Notes: a model not told the origin generated them from the letters alone. A stretch of 64,000 nucleotides of DNA from Devosia enhydra (GCF_900119845.1 NZ_FPKU01000002.1:405381-469380), one strand, 5' to 3'. Shown: positions 46,076-55,516, numbered from the stretch's first letter. A program made the numbers and translations.

Positions 46076-47251
46076 TCAGGCCGCGAGGTCGGCGACCACC
46101 GCGTCGAGCACCGGCCAGCCCTTGTCGGTCACGCGGATGAAGCCGTTGGGCAGGGTCTCGACAAAGCCGATGGAGCGCAGTTCGGCGATCTGGCGATCCG
46201 ACAGCCGCCGCCCGGAGAGGCGCGCGAAGCGCTCAGGGTCGATGCCCTCGCGCAGGCGCAGGCCCATCACAAGCAGTTCATCGCCCTCTTCTTCCCAAGT
46301 GAGAATGTCGTCGGTGGCCATGCCGTGGCCGCGCTGGGCGACACGGCGCTGCCAGTCGAAGGGCATCTTCTCGCAGGCGGTGGCGTGGCGCTGGTTGTCG
46401 ATGACCAGCCGGCCATGGGCACCCGGACCCACCCCGACATATTCGCCATAGCGCCAGTAGATGAGGTTGTGGCGGCTCTCTTGCCCCGGCCGGGCATGGT
46501 TGGAAATCTCATAGGCCGGCAGGCCGGCCTTTTCGGTCATTTCCTGGGTCAGCTCGAAGAAATCGGCCGAGAGGTCCTCGTCCGGCATCTTGAGCTTGCC
46601 GGTGCGGTGCAGGTCATAGTAGCGCGTGCCCATCTCGATGGTGAGCTGGTAGAGCGAGAGATGCCCCTGGGCCAGCCACAGCGCCTCGGTCAGCTCATCC
46701 TGCCAGTCGTCGAGCGTCTGGCGCGGGCGGGCATAGATGAGGTCAAAGCTCGACCGGTCGAAGATCGACTGCGCCAGCCGCACGGCGGCCACCGCTTCCT
46801 CGACGCTATGCAGGCGTCCCAGCTCCTTGAGCGGGGCTTCGCGCAGCGACTGCACCCCCAGCGATACGCGGTTGACGCCGGCGGCGCGATAGCCGCGGAA
46901 GCGGTCGGCCTCGACGCTGGTCGGGTTGGCTTCGAGCGTGATCTCGGCCTTGGGGTCGAGCGTCCAGTTGCGGGCGATGGCGTTGAGGATGGTCTCGACC
47001 GAGCGCGGCGCCATCAGCGAGGGCGTGCCGCCGCCGAAAAACACCGACTGCACGGTTCGGCCGGGCGTCAGCCGGGCGAAATAGGCCAGTTCCCGCTCAT
47101 AGGCCGAAACGTAGTCGGCCTCGTCGAAGGCACCGCGATGGACATGGCTGTTGAAGTCGCAATAGGGGCATTTGGCGGCGCAGAACGGCCAGTGCACATA
47201 GATGCCGAAAAGCCCGTTGCCGCGCCCGCGGCCATCGCCATGCACCATCAT
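46076..47251 (-). CDS. hemW: Radical SAM heme chaperone HemW
   Basis: 391-residue radical SAM protein related to HemN, thought to hand heme to respiratory enzymes. The cluster motif is C-x3-C-x2-C in CAAKCPYCDFNSH, so it lacks the extra cysteine of true HemN, and the SAM region is FFGGGTPSLM. Adjacent ATGs at 47251 and 47248 are likely starts, 4 bases after the rdgB stop. Last gene of the rph-rdgB-hemW operon, an order common in Hyphomicrobiales. Confidence 0.92.
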   Translation of the reverse strand: MMVHGDGRGRGNGLFGIYVHWPFCAAKCPYCDFNSHVHRGAFDEADYVSAYERELAYFARLTPGRTVQSVFFGGGTPSLMAPRSVETILNAIARNWTLDPKAEITLEANPTSVEADRFRGYRAAGVNRVSLGVQSLREAPLKELGRLHSVEEAVAAVRLAQSIFDRSSFDLIYARPRQTLDDWQDELTEALWLAQGHLSLYQLTIEMGTRYYDLHRTGKLKMPDEDLSADFFELTQEMTEKAGLPAYEISNHARPGQESRHNLIYWRYGEYVGVGPGAHGRLVIDNQRHATACEKMPFDWQRRVAQRGHGMATDDILTWEEEGDELLVMGLRLREGIDPERFARLSGRRLSDRQIAELRSIGFVETLPNGFIRVTDKGWPVLDAVVADLAA

Positions 47252-47255
47252 TTGG

Positions 47256-47906
47256 TCAGGGGGCAAGGGCATCCTCCACGAAGCCGGCAAAGGCGCGGGC
47301 GCGATGCGAGAGCCCCACCTTGCCGGGGGCCCAGGAATGTTTTTCGGCCGAGCTCATCTCGCCGAAGGTGCGATCATGGCCATCGGGCATGAACACCGGA
47401 TCAAAGCCGAAGCCGATGGTGCCGCGGGGCGGCCACACCAGCGTGCCCTCGGCCACGCCCTCATAGAGCGCATCTCGGCCATCGGGGGTGGCAAGGCAGA
47501 GCGTGGCCACGAAGCGGCCCCGCCGCTGGCCCGGCTCGCTGGCACCCGCTGCCTGCAGCCCATCCTCAACGCGCCGCATGCCGATGGAGAAATCCCGCCC
47601 CGGCCCGGCCCAGTTGGCGGTGTAGACGCCCGGATCGCCCCCCAGCGCATCGACGCAAAGCCCCGAATCGTCCGAAAGCGCGATCATGCCGCTGGCAATC
47701 GCCGCGGCATGGGCCTTGATGCGGGCGTTCTCGACAAAGGTCGTGCCGGTCTCGTCGGGCTCGGGCAGGCCCAGCTCCCCGGCCGACACGATCTCGAGCC
47801 CGAAGGGTTCGAGCAACTCGCGGAATTCCCTGAGCTTGCCGGCATTGTGGGTTGCCAGCAACAGGGTATCGCCACGCTTGAGCCGGAGGGGATGGGGCGC
47901 TGTCAT
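47256..47906 (-). CDS. rdgB: XTP/dITP diphosphatase RdgB (HAM1 family)
   Basis: 216-residue pyrophosphatase that removes non-canonical purine nucleotides. [14 protein letters not shown] at the N-terminus, [28 protein letters not shown] and [12 protein letters not shown] are all present. Start overlaps the rph stop (ATGA). Confidence 0.95.
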   Translation of the reverse strand: MTAPHPLRLKRGDTLLLATHNAGKLREFRELLEPFGLEIVSAGELGLPEPDETGTTFVENARIKAHAAAIASGMIALSDDSGLCVDALGGDPGVYTANWAGPGRDFSIGMRRVEDGLQAAGASEPGQRRGRFVATLCLATPDGRDALYEGVAEGTLVWPPRGTIGFGFDPVFMPDGHDRTFGEMSSAEKHSWAPGKVGLSHRARAFAGFVEDALAP

Positions 47907-48622
47907 GCGGGGTTGAGCGCCGCCTTTTGCAGCGCCGTCAGCTCGCCGATACCGGCCTCGGCCAGCGCCATCAGCGTCTCGAGCTCGGCCCGGCTGAAGG
48001 GCGTCTGTTCGGCGGTGCCCTGGATCTCGACGAAGCGCCCGCTGCCGGTCATGACGAAATTGGCGTCGGTATCGGCCTCTGAATCCTCGGGATAGTCGAG
48101 ATCGAGCACCGGGGTGCCGCGGAAGATGCCGCAGGACACGGCGGCGACGCTGTCGCGCAGCGGCTCGCCCTTGGTCAGCCCGCGCGCCTTGAGCCAGGTG
48201 ATCGCATCGGCGAGCGCCACATAGGCGCCGGTGATCGAGGCGGTACGGGTGCCGCCATCGGCCTCGAGCACGTCGCAATCGAGGATGATCTGGTTTTCGC
48301 CCAGCGCCGCCATGTCGACCACGGCGCGCATCGACCGGCCGATCAGCCGCTGGATTTCCTGGGTGCGGCCCGATTGCTTGCCCTGGGCCGCCTCGCGGCG
48401 GGTGCGGGTATCGGTGGCGCGCGGCAGCATGCCATATTCGGCGGTGACCCAGCCCAGCCCCTGCCCGCGCCGCCACGAGGGCACGCCCTGCTCGACGGTG
48501 GCGGTGACGAGCACCCGGGTCGAGCCGAAGCACACGAGGCACGAGCCCTCGGCCTTGGGGGCGATGCCGCGCTCCAGCGTCACGGCGCGCATCTGGTTCG
48601 GCTGGCGTCCGGACGGGCGCAT
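47903..48622 (-). CDS. rph: Ribonuclease PH
   Basis: 239-residue phosphorolytic exoribonuclease trimming tRNA 3' ends. [49 protein letters not shown] and GRSMRAVVD are typical. GAAGGTGA lies 7 bases before the ATG. First gene of the operon, divergent from hrcA. Confidence 0.96.
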   Translation of the reverse strand: MRPSGRQPNQMRAVTLERGIAPKAEGSCLVCFGSTRVLVTATVEQGVPSWRRGQGLGWVTAEYGMLPRATDTRTRREAAQGKQSGRTQEIQRLIGRSMRAVVDMAALGENQIILDCDVLEADGGTRTASITGAYVALADAITWLKARGLTKGEPLRDSVAAVSCGIFRGTPVLDLDYPEDSEADTDANFVMTGSGRFVEIQGTAEQTPFSRAELETLMALAEAGIGELTALQKAALNPA

Positions 48623-48766
48623 GGGCAAATCACCTTCGAAACTGCACGATTAACCGCCTCTTAACCCCTGGCGCGAGCCGGAACAAGCATGAGGGGTGTT
48701 TGCTTCCCCGCGCAATTTGCCTACATCCTTATCGATGCCGAGATTTTCTCCGCGCCGTACCGGATC

Positions 48767-49852
48767 ATGAGCAGGCCAGCAGAAGAGTTTCTCTCCGTCC
48801 TCAACGCCAGAAGCCAGGATATCTTCCGCAAGCTCGTCGAGCGCTATCTCGAGACGGGCCTGCCGGTGGGGTCCCGCGACCTGTCGCGCATTCTCTCGAT
48901 CGGGCTCTCGCCCGCATCGGTGCGCAATGTAATGGCCGATCTCGAGGATCTGGGGCTGATCGCGCCGCCCCACACCTCGGCCGGCCGCGCGCCGACGCAG
49001 GAAGGCCTGCGCTTTTTCGTCGATGCCATGCTCGAAGTGGGCGCGGTCGACGAAGCCGAGCGCAGCAAGATCGCCCAGCAGATCGAGGGGCACTCCGGCC
49101 AAGGCGATATCGAGGATATCCTCACCGAAGCCTCCACGGTGCTCTCGGGGCTCTCGCATGGGGCGGGCCTCGTGATCGCGGCCAAGGCCGACATGGTGCT
49201 GCGCCATATCGAATTCGTGCGGCTCGATGCGCAGACGGCCATGGCCATCCTGGTGGGACAGGACGGATCGGTGGAAAACCGCGTGGTGCCGCTGCCCCCG
49301 GGGCTTACGGCCAGCGCCCTGACGCAGGCCTCGAACTACCTCGCTTCGATCGCCGTAGGACGTACGCTGAGCGAAGCGCGCGCCGCGCTCGCGGCCCGCC
49401 GCAGCGAGCAGAAGGCCGAACTCGACGAGCTGACCCGCCGTCTGGTTGAAAGCGGGCTCGCCGAGCTCTCTGATGCCCCGATGGCCAGCCCGACGGTGAT
49501 CGTGCGCGGGCGCGCCAACCTCCTCAACGACGCCATGGCGTCGGAGGACCTGCAGCGCATCCGGGAGCTCTTCGACGAGCTCGAAAGCAAGACCGGGCTT
49601 ATCGAGCTGCTGGGCGATGCGGAAAAGGCGCAAGGGGTGCGCATCTTCATCGGGTCCGAGAACAAACTCTTCTCGCTCTCGGGCTCTTCGGTGATTTTAT
49701 CGCCCTATCGCGATGCCAACGAGAAGGTGGTGGGCGTGGTCGGCGTCATCGGGCCCACCCGGCTCAATTACGCGCGCATCGTGCCGGTGGTGGATTATAC
49801 CGCCAATGTCGTCAGCGCCATGATGGGGCGCAAGAAGCAGACCCGAAGCTGA
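48767..49852 (+). CDS. hrcA: Heat-inducible transcription repressor HrcA
   Basis: 361-residue repressor of heat-shock genes acting at CIRCE operators. N-terminal winged helix (LETGLPVGSRDLSRI, SPASVRNVMADLEDLGLI, HTSAGRAPTQEGLRFFVD) and a C-terminal domain ending FGFGNYNIG-like region replaced here by NYARIVPVVDYTANVVS. ATG 48767 gives the standard N-terminus (MSRPAEEFLSVLNARSQDIF). No CIRCE element was found upstream of hrcA or grpE. Confidence 0.93.
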   Translation: MSRPAEEFLSVLNARSQDIFRKLVERYLETGLPVGSRDLSRILSIGLSPASVRNVMADLEDLGLIAPPHTSAGRAPTQEGLRFFVDAMLEVGAVDEAERSKIAQQIEGHSGQGDIEDILTEASTVLSGLSHGAGLVIAAKADMVLRHIEFVRLDAQTAMAILVGQDGSVENRVVPLPPGLTASALTQASNYLASIAVGRTLSEARAALAARRSEQKAELDELTRRLVESGLAELSDAPMASPTVIVRGRANLLNDAMASEDLQRIRELFDELESKTGLIELLGDAEKAQGVRIFIGSENKLFSLSGSSVILSPYRDANEKVVGVVGVIGPTRLNYARIVPVVDYTANVVSAMMGRKKQTRS

Positions 49853-49903
49853 AGCCGGGGCCGCCCTGCCCGCCCGGGAGGGACCGGCTGCGCTCACCAA
49901 GGG

Positions 49904-49931
49904 TTGAAAAGCGCCGCCGTCTGTCCGATAT
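49904..49931 (+). promoter_or_regulatory. Candidate heat-shock (RpoH) promoter of grpE
   Basis: TTGAAA, 14 bases, TCCGATAT resembles the RpoH pattern CTTGAAA-N(13-15)-CCCCATnT at most positions. A transcript start near 49938 would leave about 35 bases before grpE. By eye only. Confidence 0.4.
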
Positions 49932-49973
49932 GCGAGCGCAACAGGCCTCAAGCCAAGAATAAGCGGAATTGGG

Positions 49974-50600
49974 ATGAACGAGAACAAGACCCCGAACGAC
50001 GAAACCGAAGCGGAAATCGCCGAAGCGAGCGCCGCCGCGGACGCCTCCGTCTCCGCCGATGCCGGTGATGAAGCGGCCAAGGCGCTCGAGCAGCTTTCGG
50101 GCGAAAACGCCGAGCTCAAGGACCGCATGCTCCGCCTCGCCGCCGAGATGGACAATCTGCGCAAGCGCACCGAGCGCGAAGTGGCCGACACCCGCGCCTA
50201 TGCCATCGCGAGCTTTGCCCGCGACATGCTCACGGCTACCGATTCGCTCTCGCGAGCCCTGATGGTCATTTCCCCAGAAACCCGCGCCTCGGCCGATGCG
50301 ACGCTCAAGTCGCTGATCGAGGGCATCGACATGACCGAGCGCGAGATGCAGCGGCTCCTCGCCAAGCACGGCGTCAAGCCGATCGAGGCCGAGGGCCAGA
50401 AATTCGATCCGCACCGGCATCAGGCGATGTTCGAGGTGCCCGACGCGACCAAGCCCGAGGGCACCGTGGTGCAGGTGGTGCAGACCGGCTTTGCCATCGG
50501 CGAGCGCGTTCTGCGGCCGGCCATGGTCGGGGTCTCGCGCGGCGGCGGGGCTGGCGGTTCGGGCGAGGCCGACACGGCGGGCGTCGACAAGAGCGCCTGA
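49974..50600 (+). CDS. grpE: Nucleotide exchange factor GrpE
   Basis: 208-residue co-chaperone that releases ADP from DnaK. A long helical N-terminal region ([22 protein letters not shown]) is followed by [16 protein letters not shown] and the C-terminal beta domain ([35 protein letters not shown]). Follows hrcA as in many Alphaproteobacteria; dnaK and dnaJ are not in the window. AT-rich GCGGAATTGGG precedes the ATG as a weak ribosome site. Confidence 0.95.
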   Translation: MNENKTPNDETEAEIAEASAAADASVSADAGDEAAKALEQLSGENAELKDRMLRLAAEMDNLRKRTEREVADTRAYAIASFARDMLTATDSLSRALMVISPETRASADATLKSLIEGIDMTEREMQRLLAKHGVKPIEAEGQKFDPHRHQAMFEVPDATKPEGTVVQVVQTGFAIGERVLRPAMVGVSRGGGAGGSGEADTAGVDKSA

Positions 50601-50670
50601 TCGGGCGTTCCCGAGGCGGGGCTTGGAGCGGTATTCACTTCGCCTGGAAACGCTCTATGCGCTGCCTAGT

Positions 50671-50865
50671 GGTTGAATCGCCTCTCATGACGAACTGAGC
50701 TCTCAGTCGGCCTCCCTCTCCTTGGACGGGGAGGGCCGGGCTGGGGTGATGGGAGCCAGTGAATCGACGGGGTGTCTGGTGGCTCTCCACCCCCCACCCT
50801 TGATCCCTCCCCGCAAGGGGGTGGGTGACGACTGCAACGCCAAGCATCCGCCCAAACGTGAAACG
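50671..50865 (+). repeat. Long intergenic repeat, copy A (inverted partner at 52691-52886)
   Basis: 195 bases starting GGTTGAATCGCCTCTCA and ending GTGAAACG. The reverse complement of 52691-52886 matches it along the whole length at roughly nine bases in ten, with one small indel. Shared blocks include ACTGAGCTCTCAGTCGGCCT and CCCACCCTTGATCCCTCCCC. It has no ORF of note. The flanks outside the matching part differ, so the element has defined ends. Confidence 0.8.
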
Positions 50866-50878
50866 CTCCGGCTGAGGC

Positions 50879-51880
50879 TCAGCGCCGCCCGTCGGGCAAA
50901 ACCCGATGGGGCGGCTGATGTCCGTCCATGAAGGTGCGGATATTGACGATCACCGTCTCGCCCATCTCCACCCGGGCCTCGAGCGTTGCCGAGGCCATGT
51001 GGGCGGTGAGGATCACCCGGTTCTCGCGCGCCAGCGACAAGAGATCGGGGTTGATGCCGTGCCGGTGCTCGACCACGTCGAGCGCCGCCCCAGAGAGATG
51101 GCCCGAGCGGATTTCGGCCACCAGCGCTTTTTCGTCGATGAGCTCGGGGCGCGAGACATTGACGACATAGGCATCCTTGCGCATGCGCGCGAGCCGCTCG
51201 CCCGAAAGAATGTGGTAGGTATCGCGCGTGTGCGGGGTATGGAGGCTGACGATGTCGACCGCCCCCAGCATCGCGTCAAGATCGGGCCACCAGGTGGCCT
51301 CCAGCATCTCCTCGAGCGCGGGCGGCCGCCGGTCGCGCGCGAAATAGTGGATCGAGAGGCCGAAGGCCCGGGCCCGCGCCGCCACCGCCGTGCCGATGCG
51401 CCCGAGCCCGACAATGCCCAGCGACTTGCCCCGCAGCCGCCGCCCCAGCATCCAGGTCGGCGCCCAGCCCGGCCAGGCCTCGTCGCCCAACAGCACCCCG
51501 GCCCCCTCGACCAGCCGGCGCGGAAGGGCCAGCATCAGCATCACCGCCATGTCGGCGGTATCCTCGGTTAAAACGCTCGGGGTGTTGGTGACCGTGAGGC
51601 CGGCCCGATAGGCGGCCTCGACATCGATATTGTCGACCCCGTTGCCGAACTGCGCGATGAGCCGCACCCCCGCCGGCAGGCGGCCCAACAGGTCCGCATC
51701 GATGCGGTCGGTGATCGAGGAGACCAGCACCTCATGCCCCTCAAGGGCCGCGACCAGCTGGTCGGCCGAAAGGGGCGAATCACTGGCGTTGAAGCTGGCG
51801 TCGAACAGCGTCGCCATGCGCGCCTCGACCGTCTCAGGCAGGCGCCGCGTGACGAAGATCCGGGGCCGCCTGCCGGTCAC
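50879..51880 (-). CDS. D-isomer-specific 2-hydroxyacid dehydrogenase
   Basis: 333-residue NAD(P)-dependent oxidoreductase of the glyoxylate/hydroxypyruvate reductase type. The Rossmann motif is GIVGLGRIGTAVAARA, the substrate arginine is in VNVSRPELIDE, the acidic partner in ALDVVEHRHGINP and the catalytic histidine in ILTAHMASAT. The exact substrate is not clear. GTG start at 51880, without a strong ribosome site. The gene lies alone inside a pair of long inverted repeats. Confidence 0.83.
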   Translation of the reverse strand: MTGRRPRIFVTRRLPETVEARMATLFDASFNASDSPLSADQLVAALEGHEVLVSSITDRIDADLLGRLPAGVRLIAQFGNGVDNIDVEAAYRAGLTVTNTPSVLTEDTADMAVMLMLALPRRLVEGAGVLLGDEAWPGWAPTWMLGRRLRGKSLGIVGLGRIGTAVAARARAFGLSIHYFARDRRPPALEEMLEATWWPDLDAMLGAVDIVSLHTPHTRDTYHILSGERLARMRKDAYVVNVSRPELIDEKALVAEIRSGHLSGAALDVVEHRHGINPDLLSLARENRVILTAHMASATLEARVEMGETVIVNIRTFMDGHQPPHRVLPDGRR

Positions 51881-52072
51881 CCGCGCGGTCCTGTGCAGCT
51901 GGCAATGGCCTTTGGGTCCGCGACCGGGGACATCACGAGGTCCTTTCAGCGACCATTAAGGTCTTCGGGGTAAGTGATAGGTCAAATCGCACAGCCACGC
52001 AAAGTCATGATCGACCAAGAACACCCCTTCCCCTCGGCCCACCGGGTCTACCGGCGGGAATCGGCAGCTGTC

Positions 52073-52621
52073 ATGCGTGCCATGATTCTCGTCGCCCTGC
52101 TCCTTCTCGGCATCGGCTCGGCCGCCATCGGCCTGTCGCAGCGCAGCCACGCGGCGGAAGGTCCGAGCACCGGCCTGCCCCTGCCCCGTTTCGCCACAAC
52201 GCGCTCGACGCCGATCAATGTGCGGGTGGGGCCGGGCACGCGCTATGGCATCGCCTGGGTCTATGTCAGGGCCGGCACGCCGGTCGAGATCATCCAGGAA
52301 TTCGACACCTGGCGGAAGATCCGCGATGCCGATGGCTCGGAGGGCTGGGTGCACCAGAACCTCCTTTCGGGGCGCCGGGCCGGCATCACCACCGCGCCGC
52401 AATCGGAGGATCGCATCGGGCTCAGGGCCAATCGCGACGAGGCGGCTGCCGTGCGCGCCTGGGTCACGCCCGGCTTTCCCGTCGAGATCGGGCGCTGCGA
52501 CGGCTCGTGGTGCGAAGTGGTCGCCACCGACCATCCCGAAAATGGTCGCCCGCGCCAGTATACCGGCTTTCTGCAGCAGGACCTGCTCTGGGGCGTCTAC
52601 AAGGGCGAAGCCTTCGAATAG
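52073..52621 (+). CDS. Secreted protein with two bacterial SH3 domains
   Basis: 182-residue exported protein. After a signal peptide (RAMILVALLLLGIGSAAIGL, cleavage near HAAEG) come two SH3-like domains: INVRVGPGTRYGIAWVYV with DGSEGWVHQNLLSG, then a second one ending GWVTPGF-type residues and QYTGFLQQDLLWGVY. Such domains often bind cell wall; role unknown. In-frame starts further up at 52007 (ATG) and 51974 (GTG) exist; 52073 gives the cleanest signal peptide. Followed by a strong terminator. Confidence 0.75.
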   Translation: MRAMILVALLLLGIGSAAIGLSQRSHAAEGPSTGLPLPRFATTRSTPINVRVGPGTRYGIAWVYVRAGTPVEIIQEFDTWRKIRDADGSEGWVHQNLLSGRRAGITTAPQSEDRIGLRANRDEAAAVRAWVTPGFPVEIGRCDGSWCEVVATDHPENGRPRQYTGFLQQDLLWGVYKGEAFE

Positions 52622-52645
52622 GGCGAGCCGCATCACCAGACACAC

Positions 52646-52671
52646 AAAAGGCCGCTCACGCGGCCTTTTTT
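52646..52671 (+). terminator. Rho-independent terminator after the SH3 gene
   Basis: AAAAGGCCGC-TCAC-GCGGCCTTTT (52646-52669), continuing as T to 52671, is a classic GC stem with an A/T base usable from both sides. Confidence 0.88.
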
Positions 52672-52690
52672 CATTCAGCGGATGCTCGGC

Positions 52691-52886
52691 CGTTTCACGC
52701 TTGGGCTGATGCGCGGCGCTGCAGTCGTCACCCTCCCCCTTTGCGGGGAGGGATCAAGGGTGGGGGGCGGAGAGCCACCAGACACACCGTTGATTCACTG
52801 GCTCCCGTCAACCCTCCCCGGCCCTCCCCGTCCAAGGGAAGGGAGGCCGACTGAGAGCTCAGTGCACCCTGAGAGGCGATTCAACC
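52691..52886 (-). repeat. Long intergenic repeat, copy B (inverted partner of 50671-50865)
   Basis: 196 bases beginning CGTTTCACGCTTGGGC and ending CGATTCAACC; its reverse complement aligns with copy A over the full length. Together the copies flank a 1.8-kb segment with two divergent genes. No transposase, terminal target duplication or coding capacity was seen. Confidence 0.8.
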
Positions 52887-52919
52887 AAAAGGTGAACCGG
52901 TTTAGGAGCGGCGGGGCGT

Positions 52920-53363
52920 TCAGACCTCCTTGCGTACCCTGATCACCACATCGACATGGGTGACCGCCATGCCGGGCGGCGGCTCGGGCAGGTTCTGGAT
53001 GACGATGGAGGATGAGGGGATGTCGATCACCCGCTGCTCGTCCTCGATATAGAAATGATGGTGGTCCGAAGTGTCGGTATCGAAATAGGAGCGCGAGGCG
53101 TCCACCGCCACTTCGCGCAAGAGCCCTGCGCTGCGGAACTGGTGCAGCGTATTGTAGATGGTGGCCAGCGACACGTTGACATGGGCCGAATTGGCTTCGG
53201 TGTGAAGCTGCTCGGCGCTGACATGGCGATGGGCGCCCCCGAACAGCAGTTCGGCGAGGGCGACACGCTGCCGGGTCGGGCGGAGGCCGGCCATGCGCAG
53301 CACCGCTGTGAGGCAGGGGCGGCGCGAGGGCACGGTACGGGCGGCTAGGCTGCGCTCGGGCAT
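52920..53363 (-). CDS. irr: Iron response regulator Irr (Fur family)
   Basis: 147-residue Fur-family regulator controlling iron and heme genes in Rhizobiales-type bacteria. Winged helix region LRPTRQRVALAELLF and SLATIYNTLHQFRSAGLLREV is followed by the Irr-specific DTDTSDHHHFYIED histidine cluster that binds heme and by IPSSSIVIQNLPEPP. It lacks the N-terminal GCPWHD-type heme motif of Bradyrhizobium Irr. It has its own promoter and is divergent from fabA. A likely target in this window is the Nfu gene (Irr-box-like site at 16267). Confidence 0.92.
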   Translation of the reverse strand: MPERSLAARTVPSRRPCLTAVLRMAGLRPTRQRVALAELLFGGAHRHVSAEQLHTEANSAHVNVSLATIYNTLHQFRSAGLLREVAVDASRSYFDTDTSDHHHFYIEDEQRVIDIPSSSIVIQNLPEPPPGMAVTHVDVVIRVRKEV

Positions 53364-53375
53364 GAACGTCCTTGG

Positions 53376-53387
53376 TCAAGATCTTGA
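53376..53387. promoter_or_regulatory. Palindrome in the irr leader
   Basis: TCAAGATCTTGA is a perfect 12-base palindrome between the predicted irr transcript start (about 53400) and its ATG, flanked by two CTTGGTC copies (53371-53377 and 53398-53404). It could be a control site for irr; it is not an Irr-box by sequence. Confidence 0.35.
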
Positions 53388-53406
53388 ACCGGAACCTCTT
53401 GGTCGA

Positions 53407-53435
53407 CTTATAGCGGCGCCCTCCCTTGCGCACAA
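53407..53435 (-). promoter_or_regulatory. irr promoter
   Basis: On the minus strand TTGTGC, a 17-base spacer and TATAAG give a plausible promoter, with a start near 53400 and a leader of about 37 bases. Confidence 0.55.
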
Positions 53436-53556
53436 GCACTCCGGCCGGCGCTGCGGCATTCGGGCACTTTGCAACGGCCCGTCGAGGGCGCGCGCGACTT
53501 GACCCCCCGATGTGCGGCCACTACACACGGGTTCAATTCACGCGCAGGGGAAACCG

Positions 53557-54063
53557 ATGGCGGAACGCCGGCACCAGTTCGCTTACGACGACCTCATCGC
53601 CTGCGGCAAGGGCGAGCTTTTCGGCGAGGGCAATGCCCGCCTGCCGCTGCCGCCCATGCTGATGTTCGATCGCATCACCCATATCGACGAGGATGGCGGC
53701 GCCCATCATCGCGGCCAGGTGCGGGCCGAACTCGACGTGAACCCCGATCTCTGGTTCTTCGCCTGCCATTTCCAGAACGATCCGGTTATGCCCGGTTGCC
53801 TGGGGCTCGACGCCCTGTGGCAGATGACGGGCTTCTTTCTGGGCTGGGGCGGATCGCCCGGGCGGGGTCGCGCGTTGGGCGGAGAGATTAAATTTACCGG
53901 CCAGGTGACCAATGACGTTGTACTCGTCGAATACGGTATCGATCTGAAGCGAGTGATGCGCTCGCGCGTCACGCTCGGCATCGCCGACGGGTTCGTCAAG
54001 GCCGACGGCAAGGTCATCTACGAGGCCAAGGACCTGCGGGTCGGGCTGTTCACCGATATCTGA
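53557..54063 (+). CDS. fabA: 3-hydroxydecanoyl-[ACP] dehydratase/isomerase FabA
   Basis: 168-residue enzyme that dehydrates 3-hydroxydecanoyl-ACP and isomerises the product, starting unsaturated fatty acid synthesis. Catalytic histidine in [14 protein letters not shown] and aspartate in [17 protein letters not shown] lies 7 bases before the ATG. In an operon with fabB. Confidence 0.96.
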   Translation: MAERRHQFAYDDLIACGKGELFGEGNARLPLPPMLMFDRITHIDEDGGAHHRGQVRAELDVNPDLWFFACHFQNDPVMPGCLGLDALWQMTGFFLGWGGSPGRGRALGGEIKFTGQVTNDVVLVEYGIDLKRVMRSRVTLGIADGFVKADGKVIYEAKDLRVGLFTDI

Positions 54064-54105
54064 CCGGACAGTTCCGGCTCTCATGCTAACGGGAAGCGAG
54101 ACAGA

Positions 54106-55332
54106 ATGAGGCGTGTCGTCGTCACGGGAATGGGTATCGTCTCCTCGATCGGCAACAGCGTGCCCGAGGTGGTCGAGAGCCTGCGCCTGGCGCGGCCCGG
54201 CATCAGCTTTGCCGAAGACTATGCCGCGCTGGGCTTTCGCTCGCAGGTGCATGGCGCCCCCACCCTCGATCCGTTCTCGGTCCTCGATCGGCGCGTCACA
54301 CGCTTCATGGGCAAGGGCGCGGCCTGGAATTACGTGGCGATGCAGGAAGCCATCGCCGATGCCGGGCTCGAAAGCGCCGATATCAGCAATCCGATGACCG
54401 GCATCATCATGGGCTCGGGCGGCACCTCCACCCGCACCATCGTGGAAGCCGCCGACATCACGCGCGAGAAAAAGAGCCCCAAGCGCATCGGGCCGCTGGC
54501 CGTGCCCAAGGCGATGGGCTCGACCGCCTCGGCGACGCTGGCCACGAGCTTCGGCATCCGCGGCATCAATTTCTCGATCTCGGCGGCCTGCGCCACCTCC
54601 AAGCATTGCATCGGCTCCGCCTTCGAGCAGATCCAGTGGGGCAAGCAGGACATCGTCTTTGCCGGCGGCCACGAGGATCTCGACTGGACGCTGTCGGCCC
54701 TGTTCGACGCCATGGGCGCCATGAGCTCGGACTTCAACGACACACCGCAAAAGGCCTCGCGCGCCTATGACAAGAACCGCGACGGCTTCGTCATCGCCGG
54801 CGGCGCGGGCGTGCTGGTGCTCGAGGAGCGCGAGCATGCGTTGGCGCGCGGCGCCACCATCCATGCCGAAATCGTCGGCTATGGCTCGACGTCGGATGGC
54901 GTCGACATGGTCGCGCCCTCGGGCGAAGGCGCCGAGCGCTGCATGCGCATGGCGCTTGAAGGCGTGAAGCGCCTGGTCGACTACATCAACCCGCACGCCA
55001 CTTCGACCCCGGTCGGGGATGCCCGGGAACTCGAGGCGATCCGGGCGCTCTTTGGCAACGAGGACAAGTGCCCGCCGATCTCGGCCACCAAGTCGCTCAC
55101 CGGCCACAGCCAGGGCGCGACCGGCGTGCATGAATCGATCTATTCGATCCTGATGATGAAGCACCGCTTCATCGCCGAGAGCGCCAATATCGAGGAACTC
55201 GACCCCGCCTTTGCCGACATGCCGATCCTGCGGCAGCGGCGCGACAATGTCGATCTCGGGGTGGTGATCTCCAATTCCTTCGGCTTCGGCGGCACCAATG
55301 CCGCCCTGGTCTTCCAGCACCCCGACGCCTAA
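54106..55332 (+). CDS. fabB: 3-oxoacyl-[ACP] synthase I FabB
   Basis: 408-residue condensing enzyme that elongates the cis-3-decenoyl chain. Active-site cysteine in [12 protein letters not shown], histidines in [11 protein letters not shown] and [12 protein letters not shown], and the C-terminal [14 protein letters not shown]. Follows fabA by 42 bases. In many relatives fabI comes next; here the convergent moeB operon follows instead. Confidence 0.96.
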   Translation: MRRVVVTGMGIVSSIGNSVPEVVESLRLARPGISFAEDYAALGFRSQVHGAPTLDPFSVLDRRVTRFMGKGAAWNYVAMQEAIADAGLESADISNPMTGIIMGSGGTSTRTIVEAADITREKKSPKRIGPLAVPKAMGSTASATLATSFGIRGINFSISAACATSKHCIGSAFEQIQWGKQDIVFAGGHEDLDWTLSALFDAMGAMSSDFNDTPQKASRAYDKNRDGFVIAGGAGVLVLEEREHALARGATIHAEIVGYGSTSDGVDMVAPSGEGAERCMRMALEGVKRLVDYINPHATSTPVGDARELEAIRALFGNEDKCPPISATKSLTGHSQGATGVHESIYSILMMKHRFIAESANIEELDPAFADMPILRQRRDNVDLGVVISNSFGFGGTNAALVFQHPDA

Positions 55333-55390
55333 GCGGGGGTCCGACTGACGTTGGGCCCGTTGGTTGCTCGCATTTTACCCCTCCCACCGG

Positions 55391-55471
55391 GTCGTCCCCG
55401 TGAAAACGGGGACCTCCGTTCAGGATGCTTGCAGCGTGAAACGGGGATTCCTGCTTTCGCAAGAATGACAT
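55391..55471. repeat. Dispersed proteobacterial intergenic repeat
   Basis: The stretch has a perfect hairpin GTCCCCGT-GAAA-ACGGGGAC (55394-55413) and ends GGATTCCTGCTTTCGCAAGA followed by ATGACA. Read on the minus strand in one frame it gives the familiar FLRKQESPF-type translation of a repeat scattered through many proteobacterial genomes. Between the convergent fabB and moeB it may also act as a terminator. Confidence 0.7.
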
Positions 55472-55516
55472 AGAGCGTGGGTGGGCTTCAGCGGCCTGAG
55501 ACCCAAATCCCGGCGC

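Noticed and set aside
48623-49973. CIRCE operator near hrcA or grpE
   Set aside because: No TTAGCACTC-N9-GAGTGCTAA-like repeat was found by eye in either upstream region.
50671-52886. Composite transposon formed by the inverted repeats
   Set aside because: The repeats have no transposase, no coding capacity and no visible target-site duplication, so a transposon is not supported.
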